Assembly: GCA_023459275.1 (NCBI GenBank)
Contig: JAEWVC010000069.1
Location: forward strand, 1 to 7,380
DNA length: 7,380 nt
DNA from: Bacillota bacterium
GTDB taxonomy: Bacteria > Bacillota > Clostridia > Christensenellales > Aristaeellaceae
Direction: 5' to 3'
Shown here: piece by piece, positions 1-5,704 of the stretch
Layout of the letters: each line of letters opens with the position of its first letter
Numbering within the stretch: position 1 is the first letter of the stretch
Notes under the pieces: model-generated
What the model saw: only the letters and a program-made list of their open reading frames with translations
What the model was told of the DNA's origin: nothing
Databases searched by the model: none
Translations under genes and position numbers: made by a program

Positions 1-1
1 G

Positions 2-130
2 CGTACAACCTCTCACATCACCCTGTGCCTTGAGAAGCCTATGTTTAACGATCCCCTACAATACAAAACACCGTTAAATTCGTTAAATTCGTTAAACTCG
101 TTAGCAGATCAACCTTTTCCATACAAATAA
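2..130 (+). CDS. Possible 3' end of a plus-strand gene, running in from the left edge
   Basis: A plus-strand frame is open from the window edge to a TAA at 128-130. It reads through the 9-bp repeats at 72-107, which are three codons long and so give a periodic LNS-LNS-LNS peptide ending in a short polar tail. An in-frame ATG at 41 has no convincing ribosome binding site. If real, this would be the C-terminus of a gene converging on the ATPase gene; I do not recognise it. The 9-bp period keeps any frame open across the repeats, so this may be chance. Low confidence. Confidence 0.2.
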   Translation, partial: RTTSHITLCLEKPMFNDPLQYKTPLNSLNSLNSLADQPFPYK

Positions 131-230
131 GACAAAACAAACAGCAAAAATTGAACTAGAAACGCCACCGGAAGCTATAGATGCGCTGAAGGATACGAAC
201 GTGTTTAACGAATTTAACGAATTTAACGAT
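72..230. repeat. 9-bp iterons arranged as a 26-bp perfect inverted repeat (possible origin)
   Basis: Plus-strand units start at 72 and 81 (CGTTAAATT twice), then CGTTAAACT at 90 and a decayed CGTTAG at 99. The minus strand carries the same units reading down from 228, 219 and 210. Positions 72-97 and 203-228 are exact reverse complements over 26 nt, separated by 105 nt. A further lone GTTTAACGAT lies at 43-52. The array sits directly beyond the stop codon of a RepA-like ATPase. Short tandem AT-rich units next to replication genes are typical of Rep-binding iterons; the origin role is inferred. A transcript could also fold into a long stem, or the units could bind a repressor or partition protein. 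Confidence 0.6.
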
Positions 231-269
231 AATTATGTGCCGGGCTTCATCGTTGGCAGGTGTGTTTGA
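106..269 (+). other. Open frame through the right half of the iterons, no start codon
   Basis: Between a TAG at 103-105 and a TGA at 267-269 the plus strand is open for 54 codons. The peptide looks protein-like: an acidic stretch containing TPPEAIDALKD, then FNEFNEFND encoded by the 9-bp repeats, then NYVPGFIVG. There is no ATG. A GTG at 201-203 has AAGGA 7 nt upstream but would make only about 22 residues. It overlaps the last 37 bases of the convergent ATPase gene. It could be a decayed gene end joined to the frame ending at 130, or coincidence. I assign no function. Confidence 0.2.
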
Positions 270-1564
270 AATTCGCCGGTGGGGACATGCACCAGTAACC
301 ACACCCCACGGCAATTGATCCTATTTCCCGGCACCTTCTCCCCCAATTCCACATGCTCGGATAAATTCTTACTCACAAACTCCATCCTCACCCGTTTCTT
401 TTCCATCAGCTCCCTGGACAGCCCGTTCAGCTTTTCCCGCCAGGCCCTGCCGCTTGCGCAGGGGCAGTACCCAAACATCCTTACCGCATAATTGGTGAGC
501 TGCTCGTAGCTTACAAACACGCCCCTTGGATTCTCCTCCAAAAGCCGCGTCACCGCCACCACCGCCGGGTCCTCCTCAAAGGGGATGGCCTGGCCTTTTT
601 TTAAGGAGGGGGCCATCAAGTCCTCCACGGTCAAATGGGAGTAGCCGTCAAATTCCGCGCCGCCCCCCGGGCCGATCCGAAAGGCAAACGCGCTGCCCGC
701 CCGGGCCGCGCTGGATTTTACATGGCACACCACCCGCTGCTCCGGGTCGCTGGGGTTCAGCCCCGCGTGGAGCACGCTGCGGGCCGCGGCCACAATGTCC
801 ATGGAGCCCAGGGTGCGGTACAGGGCCTTCATGCCGGGCAGGCCCTTGTTGAGGTGCGCCACCAGCACCACCGCGCAGCGCAGGCGCGCGGCCATCTCCG
901 TAAGCCTGGCCAGCACGGGACGGGTCTCGTTGGCCCTGTGCATGTCCACCCGCTCCCCTAAAAACGCCTGGATGGGGTCGAAAATGATCAGCGCGGCGCC
1001 GTGCTCCCGGGCGGCCTCCTCCACCTCCCTGCTGTCAAAGGTCAGCGATCCCGCGTCCGTCAGGAAGAAGCAGCGGGCCAAATCGGCCCCGCTGGCCTTG
1101 ATCCGCGCCTTGATCACGCCAAGGCCGTCCTCCGTGGACAAAATCAGCACGCTGCCCTGCCTGCAGGGATGCTCCAGTATGCCCCCGCCCCTGGTGACTT
1201 CCGCCGCCAGCTTGCAGGCAAAAATGGTCTTGCCCGTGCCCGGGTCCCCCTGGAGGATGGTGATGCTCCCTTGGGGCACGTAAGGGTGCACCAGGTATTC
1301 CGGCGTCTCGTCCGGCACGTCCGCAAAGCACACCACCTGATGCCGGGGCGCCGCAGGGCCGGGGCTTGCCCCCGCCGCGTCTGCCCCCAATCCTGCCTTG
1401 TTCACGGCGCCGCTTTGACCGGGGCTTGCCCCCGCGGCTGCCTTGCGGATGGCTGCGCCGTTTGGCAGATACCCCGTCACGCTGCCCGGGAGCGGGGCTT
1501 CCTCCCCGCCCTCCTTTAGCGCCAGCAGCCGTTCGTATTCCTTCAATTCACTTTCGTAGCTCAT
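233..1564 (-). CDS. RepA-like AAA_25 family replicative ATPase / helicase
   Basis: This 443-residue protein belongs to the RecA-fold, RepA-like (AAA_25) ATPases that act as hexameric helicases or helicase loaders in plasmid, phage and ICE replication. Visible parts: a short charged N-terminus; a low-complexity Ala/Gly/Pro linker (about 25-75); Walker A GDPGTGKT at 106-113; the STEDG segment near 143-147; Walker B LIIFDP at 192-197; and VAHLNK at 235-240, the usual sensor/His motif. The C-terminal 110 residues look helical and may hold a winged-helix DNA-binding region. The ATG at 1564 is chosen because AAGGAG (1575-1580) lies 10 nt upstream; the frame extends 51 codons further upstream but only through intergenic repeats. 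It lies downstream of the CHC2 zinc-finger gene, 186 nt away. The linker carries two copies of a dispersed palindromic repeat. Family confident; helicase against loader role is inference. Confidence 0.88.
   Translation of the reverse strand: MSYESELKEYERLLALKEGGEEAPLPGSVTGYLPNGAAIRKAAAGASPGQSGAVNKAGLGADAAGASPGPAAPRHQVVCFADVPDETPEYLVHPYVPQGSITILQGDPGTGKTIFACKLAAEVTRGGGILEHPCRQGSVLILSTEDGLGVIKARIKASGADLARCFFLTDAGSLTFDSREVEEAAREHGAALIIFDPIQAFLGERVDMHRANETRPVLARLTEMAARLRCAVVLVAHLNKGLPGMKALYRTLGSMDIVAAARSVLHAGLNPSDPEQRVVCHVKSSAARAGSAFAFRIGPGGGAEFDGYSHLTVEDLMAPSLKKGQAIPFEEDPAVVAVTRLLEENPRGVFVSYEQLTNYAVRMFGYCPCASGRAWREKLNGLSRELMEKKRVRMEFVSKNLSEHVELGEKVPGNRINCRGVWLLVHVPTGEFQTHLPTMKPGT
1359..1375. repeat. 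Dispersed GC palindrome, copy 1, inside the ATPase gene
   Basis: The 17-mer CCGGGGCTTGCCCCCGC occurs here and again 60 bp away at 1419-1435. A reverse-complement copy of 16 of these bases is at 1653-1668. It contains GGGG-CTTG-CCCC dyad symmetry. In the gene it encodes AGASPG in the linker upstream of the ATPase domain. Confidence 0.75.
1419..1435. repeat. Dispersed GC palindrome, copy 2, inside the ATPase gene
   Basis: An exact match to 1359-1375 at a 60-bp offset, so the encoded AGASPG motifs (residues 44-49 and 64-69) are exactly 20 residues apart. The bases between the copies are not similar, so this is not a simple 60-bp tandem duplication. Insertion of a mobile short repeat into a tolerant linker is more likely. 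Confidence 0.75.
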
Positions 1565-1652
1565 GGGTTCATTTCTCCTTTTCTTTTGCGCCGGGTGAGG
1601 CTTGCCTTGTATTTGCTTGCCAGCCAATTTGCTATGTGACTGACACTGTGCG

Positions 1653-1760
1653 GCGGGGGCAAGCCCCGCCCCACGGTATTTGCGCTGCGCGGCGGGACGT
1701 ACACCGCCCCACGGCATTTGCGGTGCATGATGGCCTTTAAGGCCCCCACCCTACGGCATG
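1653..1760. repeat. Mosaic of short palindromic and direct repeats between the two replication genes
   Basis: This gap holds an inverted copy of the linker palindrome (1653-1668). It also holds two direct copies of a 23-nt sequence, 1666-1688 and 1704-1726, with two mismatches; shared core CCGCCCCACGG followed by ATTTGCG. A third, shorter relative around 1744-1758 (CCCTACGGCAT) overlaps the end of the upstream gene and supplies its TAG stop. A GGCCTT-T-AAGGCC dyad lies at 1732-1744. Such mosaics of GC-rich palindromic units are familiar in Clostridia genomes. The unit may form RNA hairpins in the primase-ATPase transcript. Confidence 0.65.
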
Positions 1761-2314
1761 GCGCGCACAAGCTGCTCCGGCGTGGCGGCGTCCAGGTTGT
1801 AAAGCGCGGTGTTCGCCGCGGCCATGGCGCCAAGGGCGCGGACAAAGGCCGGGGATTCCCAGGCGTCCTCCCGGGATGCGGCAACCTTGGCGATGCCGGC
1901 CGCCTCGTCCCGGGCGGCAAATTTGATCTTTAGCAGCCGTGACGCCTCCCGCTCCCGAAAGCACTCCGCCGCCCGCTTAAGCTCCATGGCCGTGACCATC
2001 CGTTTCCCGGCGGGCGGGCCGTGTCTCCCGGGGCTTTGCGGTGCCGGAAAGCCAAAGTCCGCGCAGAGCCTTTTCGCGGCCTCGATGGGCGTAAGCCTGT
2101 ACAGCGCCCCGTACAGCGCCGCCGCGTCGCCCCCCGCCCCGCAGGAAAAGCAGTGCCACCGCCCCTTTTCGTCCAGCATCAGCGAAGGGGTTTTGTCCCT
2201 GTGCATGGGGCAGCTGGACCAGTACCTGGCGCCGTGCTTTTTCAGGACCATTCCGGCTTTCAGGCCCGCTTCCCAGGCGGGGATGGCCCGTGCCGTTTCA
2301 AACGCGCTTTCCAT
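1751..2314 (-). CDS. CHC2 zinc-finger (DnaG N-terminal-like) primase-related protein
   Basis: This 187-residue protein carries the DnaG-type zinc-binding domain used by bacterial and phage primases to recognise the template. Ligands are visible as CPMH (C35, H38) and CFSC (C55, C58), with the family's TPSL after the first pair and GAGGDA after the second, then a helical segment with LCADFGF. The remaining ~95 residues are Ala/Arg/Glu-rich and helical and match nothing I recognise. No Toprim domain is present: DnaG has about 600 residues, so catalysis must come from another protein or the protein only binds DNA. ATG 2314 is chosen because AGGAG (2322-2326) lies 7 nt upstream; upstream in-frame ATGs at 2350 and 2428 lack sites. 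The last residues and the stop lie in a repeat unit. It probably forms a replication unit with the ATPase downstream. Confidence 0.82.
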   Translation of the reverse strand: MESAFETARAIPAWEAGLKAGMVLKKHGARYWSSCPMHRDKTPSLMLDEKGRWHCFSCGAGGDAAALYGALYRLTPIEAAKRLCADFGFPAPQSPGRHGPPAGKRMVTAMELKRAAECFREREASRLLKIKFAARDEAAGIAKVAASREDAWESPAFVRALGAMAAANTALYNLDAATPEQLVRAMP

Positions 2315-2345
2315 AAGAGAACTCCTGTTCGTATTGTTCTCCTCT

Positions 2346-2374
2346 ATCATAGCGTATCTGCGCGGAAATTTCAC
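2346..2374 (-). promoter_or_regulatory. Predicted promoter of the CHC2 zinc-finger gene
   Basis: On the minus strand, GTGAAA (2374-2369) and TATGAT (2351-2346) are separated by 17 nt, a good sigma-A type match. The start would fall near 2339, giving a leader of about 25 nt that contains the AGGAG site. A 7-bp dyad, GCTTTTC / GAAAAGC (2397-2403 and 2410-2416), lies just upstream of the -35 and could be an operator. Confidence 0.5.
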
Positions 2375-2498
2375 ACCCCTTTTGCACGATTTTTGGGCTT
2401 TTCGGGCATGAAAAGCAAAAATGCTCACATTTCATTCCCTTCCTGTGGCATCTTGGGTTTTTCATGGTACCTTGTGAACGGGAAACGCCCATATCGGC

Positions 2499-2527
2499 AA
2501 AAAAAAGGGCTGCCTTACAGGGCAGCC
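2499..2527 (-). terminator. Rho-independent terminator, minus strand
   Basis: The 7-bp stem GGCTGCC / GGCAGCC (2508-2514 and 2521-2527) with a 6-nt loop is followed, in minus-strand direction, by eight consecutive Ts (2506-2499). It would stop transcripts coming from the DUF262 gene, 350 nt upstream, or from a lost gene between, and insulates the replication genes. Confidence 0.8.
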
Positions 2528-2563
2528 GGTGCGGGGGGATCAGCCAGGGGCATAACCATATGA

Positions 2564-2698
2564 AACGCGCAGGCGGAGGACGCCTGCGCCAGGGTGCGGT
2601 TGGTGTGTGGCGTCCGCCGAAAAAAGGCCCACGGGTTCTGTCTGCACTGCGGGTATGCGCTGCGCAAGGAACAGAAGAGCTTTATCAAGTACGTGTGA
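2564..2698 (+). pseudogene. Possible remnant of a small zinc-ribbon-like gene end
   Basis: This plus-strand frame has no start codon but ends in a natural-looking peptide, GFCLHCGYALRKEQKSFIKY, then V and TGA at 2696-2698. Codon third positions are GC-rich like the neighbouring genes. The CLHC pair plus an upstream VCG suggest part of a metal-binding ribbon, but the first ligand pair is incomplete. It is probably the tail of a gene whose 5' part is gone, or chance. I do not recognise a family. Confidence 0.25.
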
Positions 2699-2790
2699 AC
2701 AGACCGGCAAAGGGGGCCTGGGATGGAAGCCTGTCCAAACCCCACAAGGATGGCAAATAGATCAGTTCTAAAACCATCCACCTAGAAAAA

Positions 2791-2818
2791 GGGAGAGGTT
2801 TCGATGTCCGAGCAATGA
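2791..2818 (+). pseudogene. Orphan ribosome binding site and start codon (truncated gene start)
   Basis: GGGAGAGG (2791-2798) lies 5 nt before ATG 2804-2806, but only MSEQ is encoded before TGA at 2816-2818. A good initiation region leading nowhere, exactly where composition turns AT-rich, suggests the 5' end of a gene cut by an insertion. It may also be fortuitous. Confidence 0.3.
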
Positions 2819-2855
2819 TGCACCTACTAGAAAAATAATTTGTAACGCATCATTG
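2813..2855. repeat. 9-bp inverted repeat with 25-nt loop past the DUF262 gene
   Basis: CAATGATGC (2813-2821) and GCATCATTG (2847-2855) are perfect reverse complements. There is no T-run after the stem on either strand, so it is a poor terminator. Its position 20 nt past the DUF262 stop, at the composition change, makes it a candidate element end or recombination site. Confidence 0.4.
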
Positions 2856-2874
2856 ATCGTTGGTGAAATCTACC

Positions 2875-4659
2875 TTACCCTCTGTGATAATAATCATTGA
2901 ACATTGACGGTATCTGACTTGCATCAAGTTTGTTAACATCAGTAAATTCCCTTAAATAATACTCACTCGCAAAAGGGACCGGCTCAGTGTAACAGGTTTT
3001 GAAGACAATAGCATGTTTCCCATATGGCATTGGAACTTTCATATGCGTCAAAACATGCAAGCGATAGGCATCGGAAATCAATGTACAATTGCGAATATAC
3101 TCTTTTATTGTGTGAGTATACCTATCAATGCTCTGTGAGATTGCTTTAGCATCATGCTCAATGCCACATATAGGAACTTCGTTAATCATCGTATATGATG
3201 TCCCATATCTATCAGAAAATTTAATTGCGTCAGGTTCTTTATCGCCGACACCTACAATAACATATCCCGTTCTATTTGGGCCACCATTATTAATCGCTGT
3301 TAATGTTTTTAGAACCTGATCAATTATTGAGGTGTCAATCCTATCTCCACCAAACGGTACAAACCCAATTTTAAAGTCATAAAGAACCTGTTCCGTTCTG
3401 GATTTATTAATAATGTTTACAAACTCCAATGTCCAATCATCTAGAGCAGGGTCCTCTGGTCTCCCATCGGTAAACGCATCTTGAATTAGGCCGTAAACGG
3501 AATTAATAGCGTTTTCCCGGCTAATGCAACTTTTTAATGTAATGTTGACAATTCTGCCACAATGACCATCAAGCTTTTTTGCCAGTAAATCAAAATCCAC
3601 CTTTGTTTTTCCTTGCTTAATAACAAGCTTATGTATAGCCATAAATACTATTTGAAAAGGCACAATCAAATCAGATACCATACTAGATGCTGATGTCAAT
3701 TCCCTAAAATTCTTTCCAGAAGCAATTAGCATTTCATCTATACATGACCAGACGATCCGAAATTGTTTATTTACCGCTTCAAAACCAACACGATCTATTG
3801 CGTTATTGATTTGTGTCATTTCAATTGGTACCGATTCATCTAGAGGGTTAGGTGAATATCCGTATAACTTGTTAAGTGCTTGATTACCAAACAATTTTCT
3901 CTCCCTTTCCGGAAGAATCATGTTTGAGATAATATACGCAATAGCTTCTTCGTCGCGTGATTGCCGAATTTCATATGCGTTAATTATTCTGTTCTTTATC
4001 CAAAAAATGTCCGGCAATGCTATTGTGTATGGAAGTTTATAATTGCTCAAACTTATATTTGACATGTTCCTCAAAAGAAGTATATCGTCAGAAATATCAC
4101 CGCGTATTTCCGATGATAATTGTCTTACAATTCTCGAAAACTGGGTGCTAATGCCGATTTGTCGCAACTCTTGCGACGATAGGTGCTTACCTGTAGAGTT
4201 AATTCGTTTAAATACTTCTTCCACATCACCGTCGTTTGAGGCAGGGAAAATAGAAACGGGCAAAGTGTAGTTCGCTATGCCCTTACATATTTCCGACGAA
4301 ATGATAGGTCGATTTTGGCAGAGAATTTTGTTTCGTTGTTGTTCAATTGTATCCGGCATAGATTCTAAGTTAAAAAATCCATCTTTTAGTTGATACTTTT
4401 GCGTAATAAATGTACAAATTGCATCTAAGCGTTGCATTCCATCTATTATCTCATATTTCCCAGATTCGGTTGCTGCGAATAGGAACATAGGAACAGGAAG
4501 TCCTTTTATGATAGTATCCAGGAAATTCCTTTTTTCCTCTATTGTCCAGCATAGTTTCCTCTGATATTTTCGATTAACAATCAGTTTGTCATCACTATAA
4601 AGTGAATATACTTGACTGATTGTCATAGCCTTGATAGACAACCCTTCTTGGATGATCAT
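2875..4659 (-). CDS. DUF262 (GmrS/ParB-like) protein with C-terminal AlbA_2/Schlafen-like domain
   Basis: A 594-residue, probably cytosolic protein. The N-terminal third is DUF262: YQR at 32-34 and W38, the core IDGMQRL at 72-78 (family form DGQQR; M replaces the first Q), and FKRINSTGKHLSSQELR at 150-166. DUF262 is the ParB/Srx-fold NTP-binding half of GmrSD type IV restriction enzymes and of related phage-defence proteins. The middle (about 170-400) is helical. Residues about 420-530 resemble AlbA_2: RTEQVLYDFK at 421-430, then TAINNGG at 454-460 and GYVIVGVGD at 465-473. I see no HNH/DUF1524 nuclease half. The start at 4659 has AAAGGGG 10 nt upstream; M12 is a weaker alternative. The gene is AT-rich, unlike both flanks, has no partner gene, and lies beside a tRNA: signs of transfer. 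Defence role is inferred; DUF262 assignment is firm, AlbA_2 moderate. Confidence 0.85.
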   Translation of the reverse strand: MIIQEGLSIKAMTISQVYSLYSDDKLIVNRKYQRKLCWTIEEKRNFLDTIIKGLPVPMFLFAATESGKYEIIDGMQRLDAICTFITQKYQLKDGFFNLESMPDTIEQQRNKILCQNRPIISSEICKGIANYTLPVSIFPASNDGDVEEVFKRINSTGKHLSSQELRQIGISTQFSRIVRQLSSEIRGDISDDILLLRNMSNISLSNYKLPYTIALPDIFWIKNRIINAYEIRQSRDEEAIAYIISNMILPERERKLFGNQALNKLYGYSPNPLDESVPIEMTQINNAIDRVGFEAVNKQFRIVWSCIDEMLIASGKNFRELTSASSMVSDLIVPFQIVFMAIHKLVIKQGKTKVDFDLLAKKLDGHCGRIVNITLKSCISRENAINSVYGLIQDAFTDGRPEDPALDDWTLEFVNIINKSRTEQVLYDFKIGFVPFGGDRIDTSIIDQVLKTLTAINNGGPNRTGYVIVGVGDKEPDAIKFSDRYGTSYTMINEVPICGIEHDAKAISQSIDRYTHTIKEYIRNCTLISDAYRLHVLTHMKVPMPYGKHAIVFKTCYTEPVPFASEYYLREFTDVNKLDASQIPSMFNDYYHRG

Positions 4660-5200
4660 ACTTGATTTTCCCCTTTCAATGCAGCGTGGTGCTTAAAATC
4701 AAAGAACACGACACTTCACATATCCGGCAAAATATCCAGTCTGTTAGTGGAGGAGGGAATTTAATCAGGTTCTGATTGTAGGCAGCTAAACCCCAATCTA
4801 TTGATGTTATACTGTTGGAATTATTATACACAAGTAAGGCGAAAATTGCCAGTAAAAATTTCGGAATAGGTCGAGATTCGGATTTTTCGGATATTCCTAT
4901 TTACCCCATTAACTTTAGTATCGCATATTTGCTTCGGCAAGTATATCGAACAATGCCAGCAACTCCTGTTGCTATAGGTCAACAATCATACCTGCAATTT
5001 TGGGCAACGTGTAATGACAAACCCAACGACTAGGAATTCCGGTAAAATTGTTCGTGATTCCTTTTTGCAGTAGCAGGTGTGCATCATTTCTAGTGCCGGT
5101 GCTGGAATTACATGAGGGAGAATGTAACCTATGAACCGGATCGTGTTTTCCTGCAAATTCTCCCAAAGGCTGCTATATCCGGACTCATTTTGAAGGCAAA
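4660..5200. other. AT-rich intergenic stretch between the DUF262 gene and tRNA-Leu
   Basis: Apart from a predicted promoter, I see no supported gene in this 540-nt stretch. Short frames exist (a 72-codon plus-strand one at 4815-5033, a 64-codon minus-strand one at 4972-5166) but lack good ribosome binding sites and domain-like sequence. AT-richness runs to about 5100 and then fades toward the tRNA, consistent with the right part of an acquired island. Confidence 0.5.
4823..4852 (-). promoter_or_regulatory. Possible promoter of the DUF262 gene
   Basis: On the minus strand a perfect TATAAT (4828-4823) has CTGGCA (4852-4847) 18 nt upstream, a four-of-six match to the -35. It would give a leader of about 155 nt before the ATG at 4659. 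The region is AT-rich, so a chance -10 is possible. Confidence 0.35.
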
Positions 5201-5234
5201 GAGAAAGACCCGCCGTATTTGGCGAGTCTTTCTC
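5201..5234 (-). terminator. Terminator hairpin of tRNA-Leu
   Basis: A 14-bp stem with one mismatch (5201-5214 with 5221-5234; outer part GAGAAAGAC / GTCTTTCTC) and a 6-nt loop lies 20 nt past the tRNA 3' end. The T-rich tail is short (TTTG), so termination may be partial or the stem may serve 3' processing. Confidence 0.65.
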
Positions 5235-5254
5235 CAGAACTAATGTCCCTATTG

Positions 5255-5340
5255 TGGTGCCGAAGGCGGGACTTGAACCCGCACGGGAGTTACCCCAATG
5301 GATTTTGAGTCCATCACGTCTGCCATTCCATCACTTCGGC
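5255..5340 (-). tRNA. tRNA-Leu(CAA)
   Basis: The 86-nt minus-strand sequence folds as a class II tRNA. The 7-bp acceptor stem pairs GCCGAAG (5340-5334) with CTTCGGC (5265-5259). The anticodon stem is ATGGA / TCCAT around the loop CTCAAAA, giving anticodon CAA at 5307-5305. A long variable arm and a T-arm with GGTTCAAGTCC are present, as is discriminator A with an encoded CCA (5257-5255). It decodes UUG codons. Its 3' end faces the AT-rich island holding the DUF262 gene, the usual polarity for integration into a tRNA gene. No second copy of its 3' end is visible in the window. Confidence 0.97.
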
Positions 5341-5354
5341 GCGTAACGAAACGT

Positions 5355-5383
5355 ATTATACCATGTTTCCGGGGGCCGCGCAA
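5355..5383 (-). promoter_or_regulatory. Promoter of tRNA-Leu
   Basis: TTGCGC (5383-5378) and a perfect TATAAT (5360-5355) are spaced 17 nt apart on the minus strand, placing the start a few bases before the tRNA 5' end. A 7-bp dyad GTTTCCG / CGGAAAC (5365-5371 and 5387-5393) flanks the spacer and the -35. Confidence 0.75.
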
Positions 5384-5648
5384 GAGCGGAAACACGGGAA
5401 TCGGGGGGGACGGAGAGAAAAATTGCGGTATTGCGGAAAGGGCACTTTTTGGAAAAAAGCTGACCGACCGGCTCAATCGTCGCACTGCTCACTGCCGTTC
5501 GCATTGTTCGTTTCGCCGGCCTCCTCCACCAGGCCCCTTTCCGCCACAGGCGGGGGCCAGGTTTCGGAGCCTCCCGCACCCATCCCTGAAAAACTTCATA
5601 AGGGGAAATTCATTTTTGGGGTCATGATGCCAGAAACAAAAAGAACCC
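5384..5648. other. Intergenic stretch between tRNA promoter and MFS terminator
   Basis: No supported gene. One minus-strand frame (5473-5583, 36 codons) ends in a natural-looking acidic tail (GLVEEAGETNNANG...DD) with coding-like third positions, but its ATG has no ribosome binding site, so it may be a remnant of a gene end. GC-rich dyads such as CCGCC-ACA-GGCGG (about 5541-5553) lie inside it and resemble the dispersed repeats elsewhere in the window. Confidence 0.35.
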
Positions 5649-5683
5649 AAAAAAGGGATTCCAAAGGGATGATATCCCTTTGG
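5649..5683 (-). terminator. Rho-independent terminator of the MFS gene
   Basis: A perfect 10-bp stem CCAAAGGGAT / ATCCCTTTGG (5661-5670 and 5674-5683) with a 3-nt loop starts 21 nt past the MFS stop codon and is followed, after six bases, by six Ts on the minus strand (5654-5649). Confidence 0.75.
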
Positions 5684-5704
5684 CGGAGCCCCTGGACCAA
5701 AACC

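Larger units (their letters stand above)
2375..2874. other. Gene-poor stretch with apparent gene remnants, left edge of the AT-rich island
   Basis: No complete gene is convincing here. It holds the dyad at 2397-2416, a minus-strand terminator (2499-2527), a GC-rich stretch where short frames on both strands look coding-like (plus 2564-2698; minus 2515-about 2620), and an isolated ribosome binding site with start at 2791-2806. Composition changes to AT-rich at about 2800-2870. The best reading is a degraded region at an insertion boundary. Confidence 0.45.

Noticed and set aside
72..107. CRISPR array
   Set aside because: The units are 9 bp, directly adjacent, with no spacers, and recur in inverted orientation.
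526..1519. Plus-strand frames of 100-170 codons opposite the ATPase
   Set aside because: Pro/Arg/Gly-rich shadows of a GC-rich gene with clear ATPase motifs on the other strand.
1691..1698. Attachment-site copy matching tRNA-Leu bases 5265-5272
   Set aside because: Only 8 nt (GGCGGGAC) match, which is expected by chance in GC-rich DNA.
1565..1717. N-terminal extension of the ATPase by 51 codons
   Set aside because: It runs through the repeat mosaic, has no ribosome binding site, and AAGGAG sits correctly before the ATG at 1564.
2397..2416. Terminator at the GCTTTTC/GAAAAGC dyad
   Set aside because: No T-run follows on either strand; more like an operator or chance.
2315..2428. N-terminal extension of the zinc-finger gene to upstream ATGs
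   Set aside because: No ribosome binding site at 2350 or 2428; the predicted promoter -10 would lie within the extension; AGGAG supports 2314.
2515..2781. 88-codon minus-strand gene ending in the terminator
   Set aside because: No ribosome binding site, no recognisable domain, and the stop falls inside the terminator stem loop; kept only as a possible remnant.
4815..5033. 72-codon plus-strand gene
   Set aside because: No good ribosome binding site, no domain-like sequence, and it overlaps the predicted DUF262 promoter.
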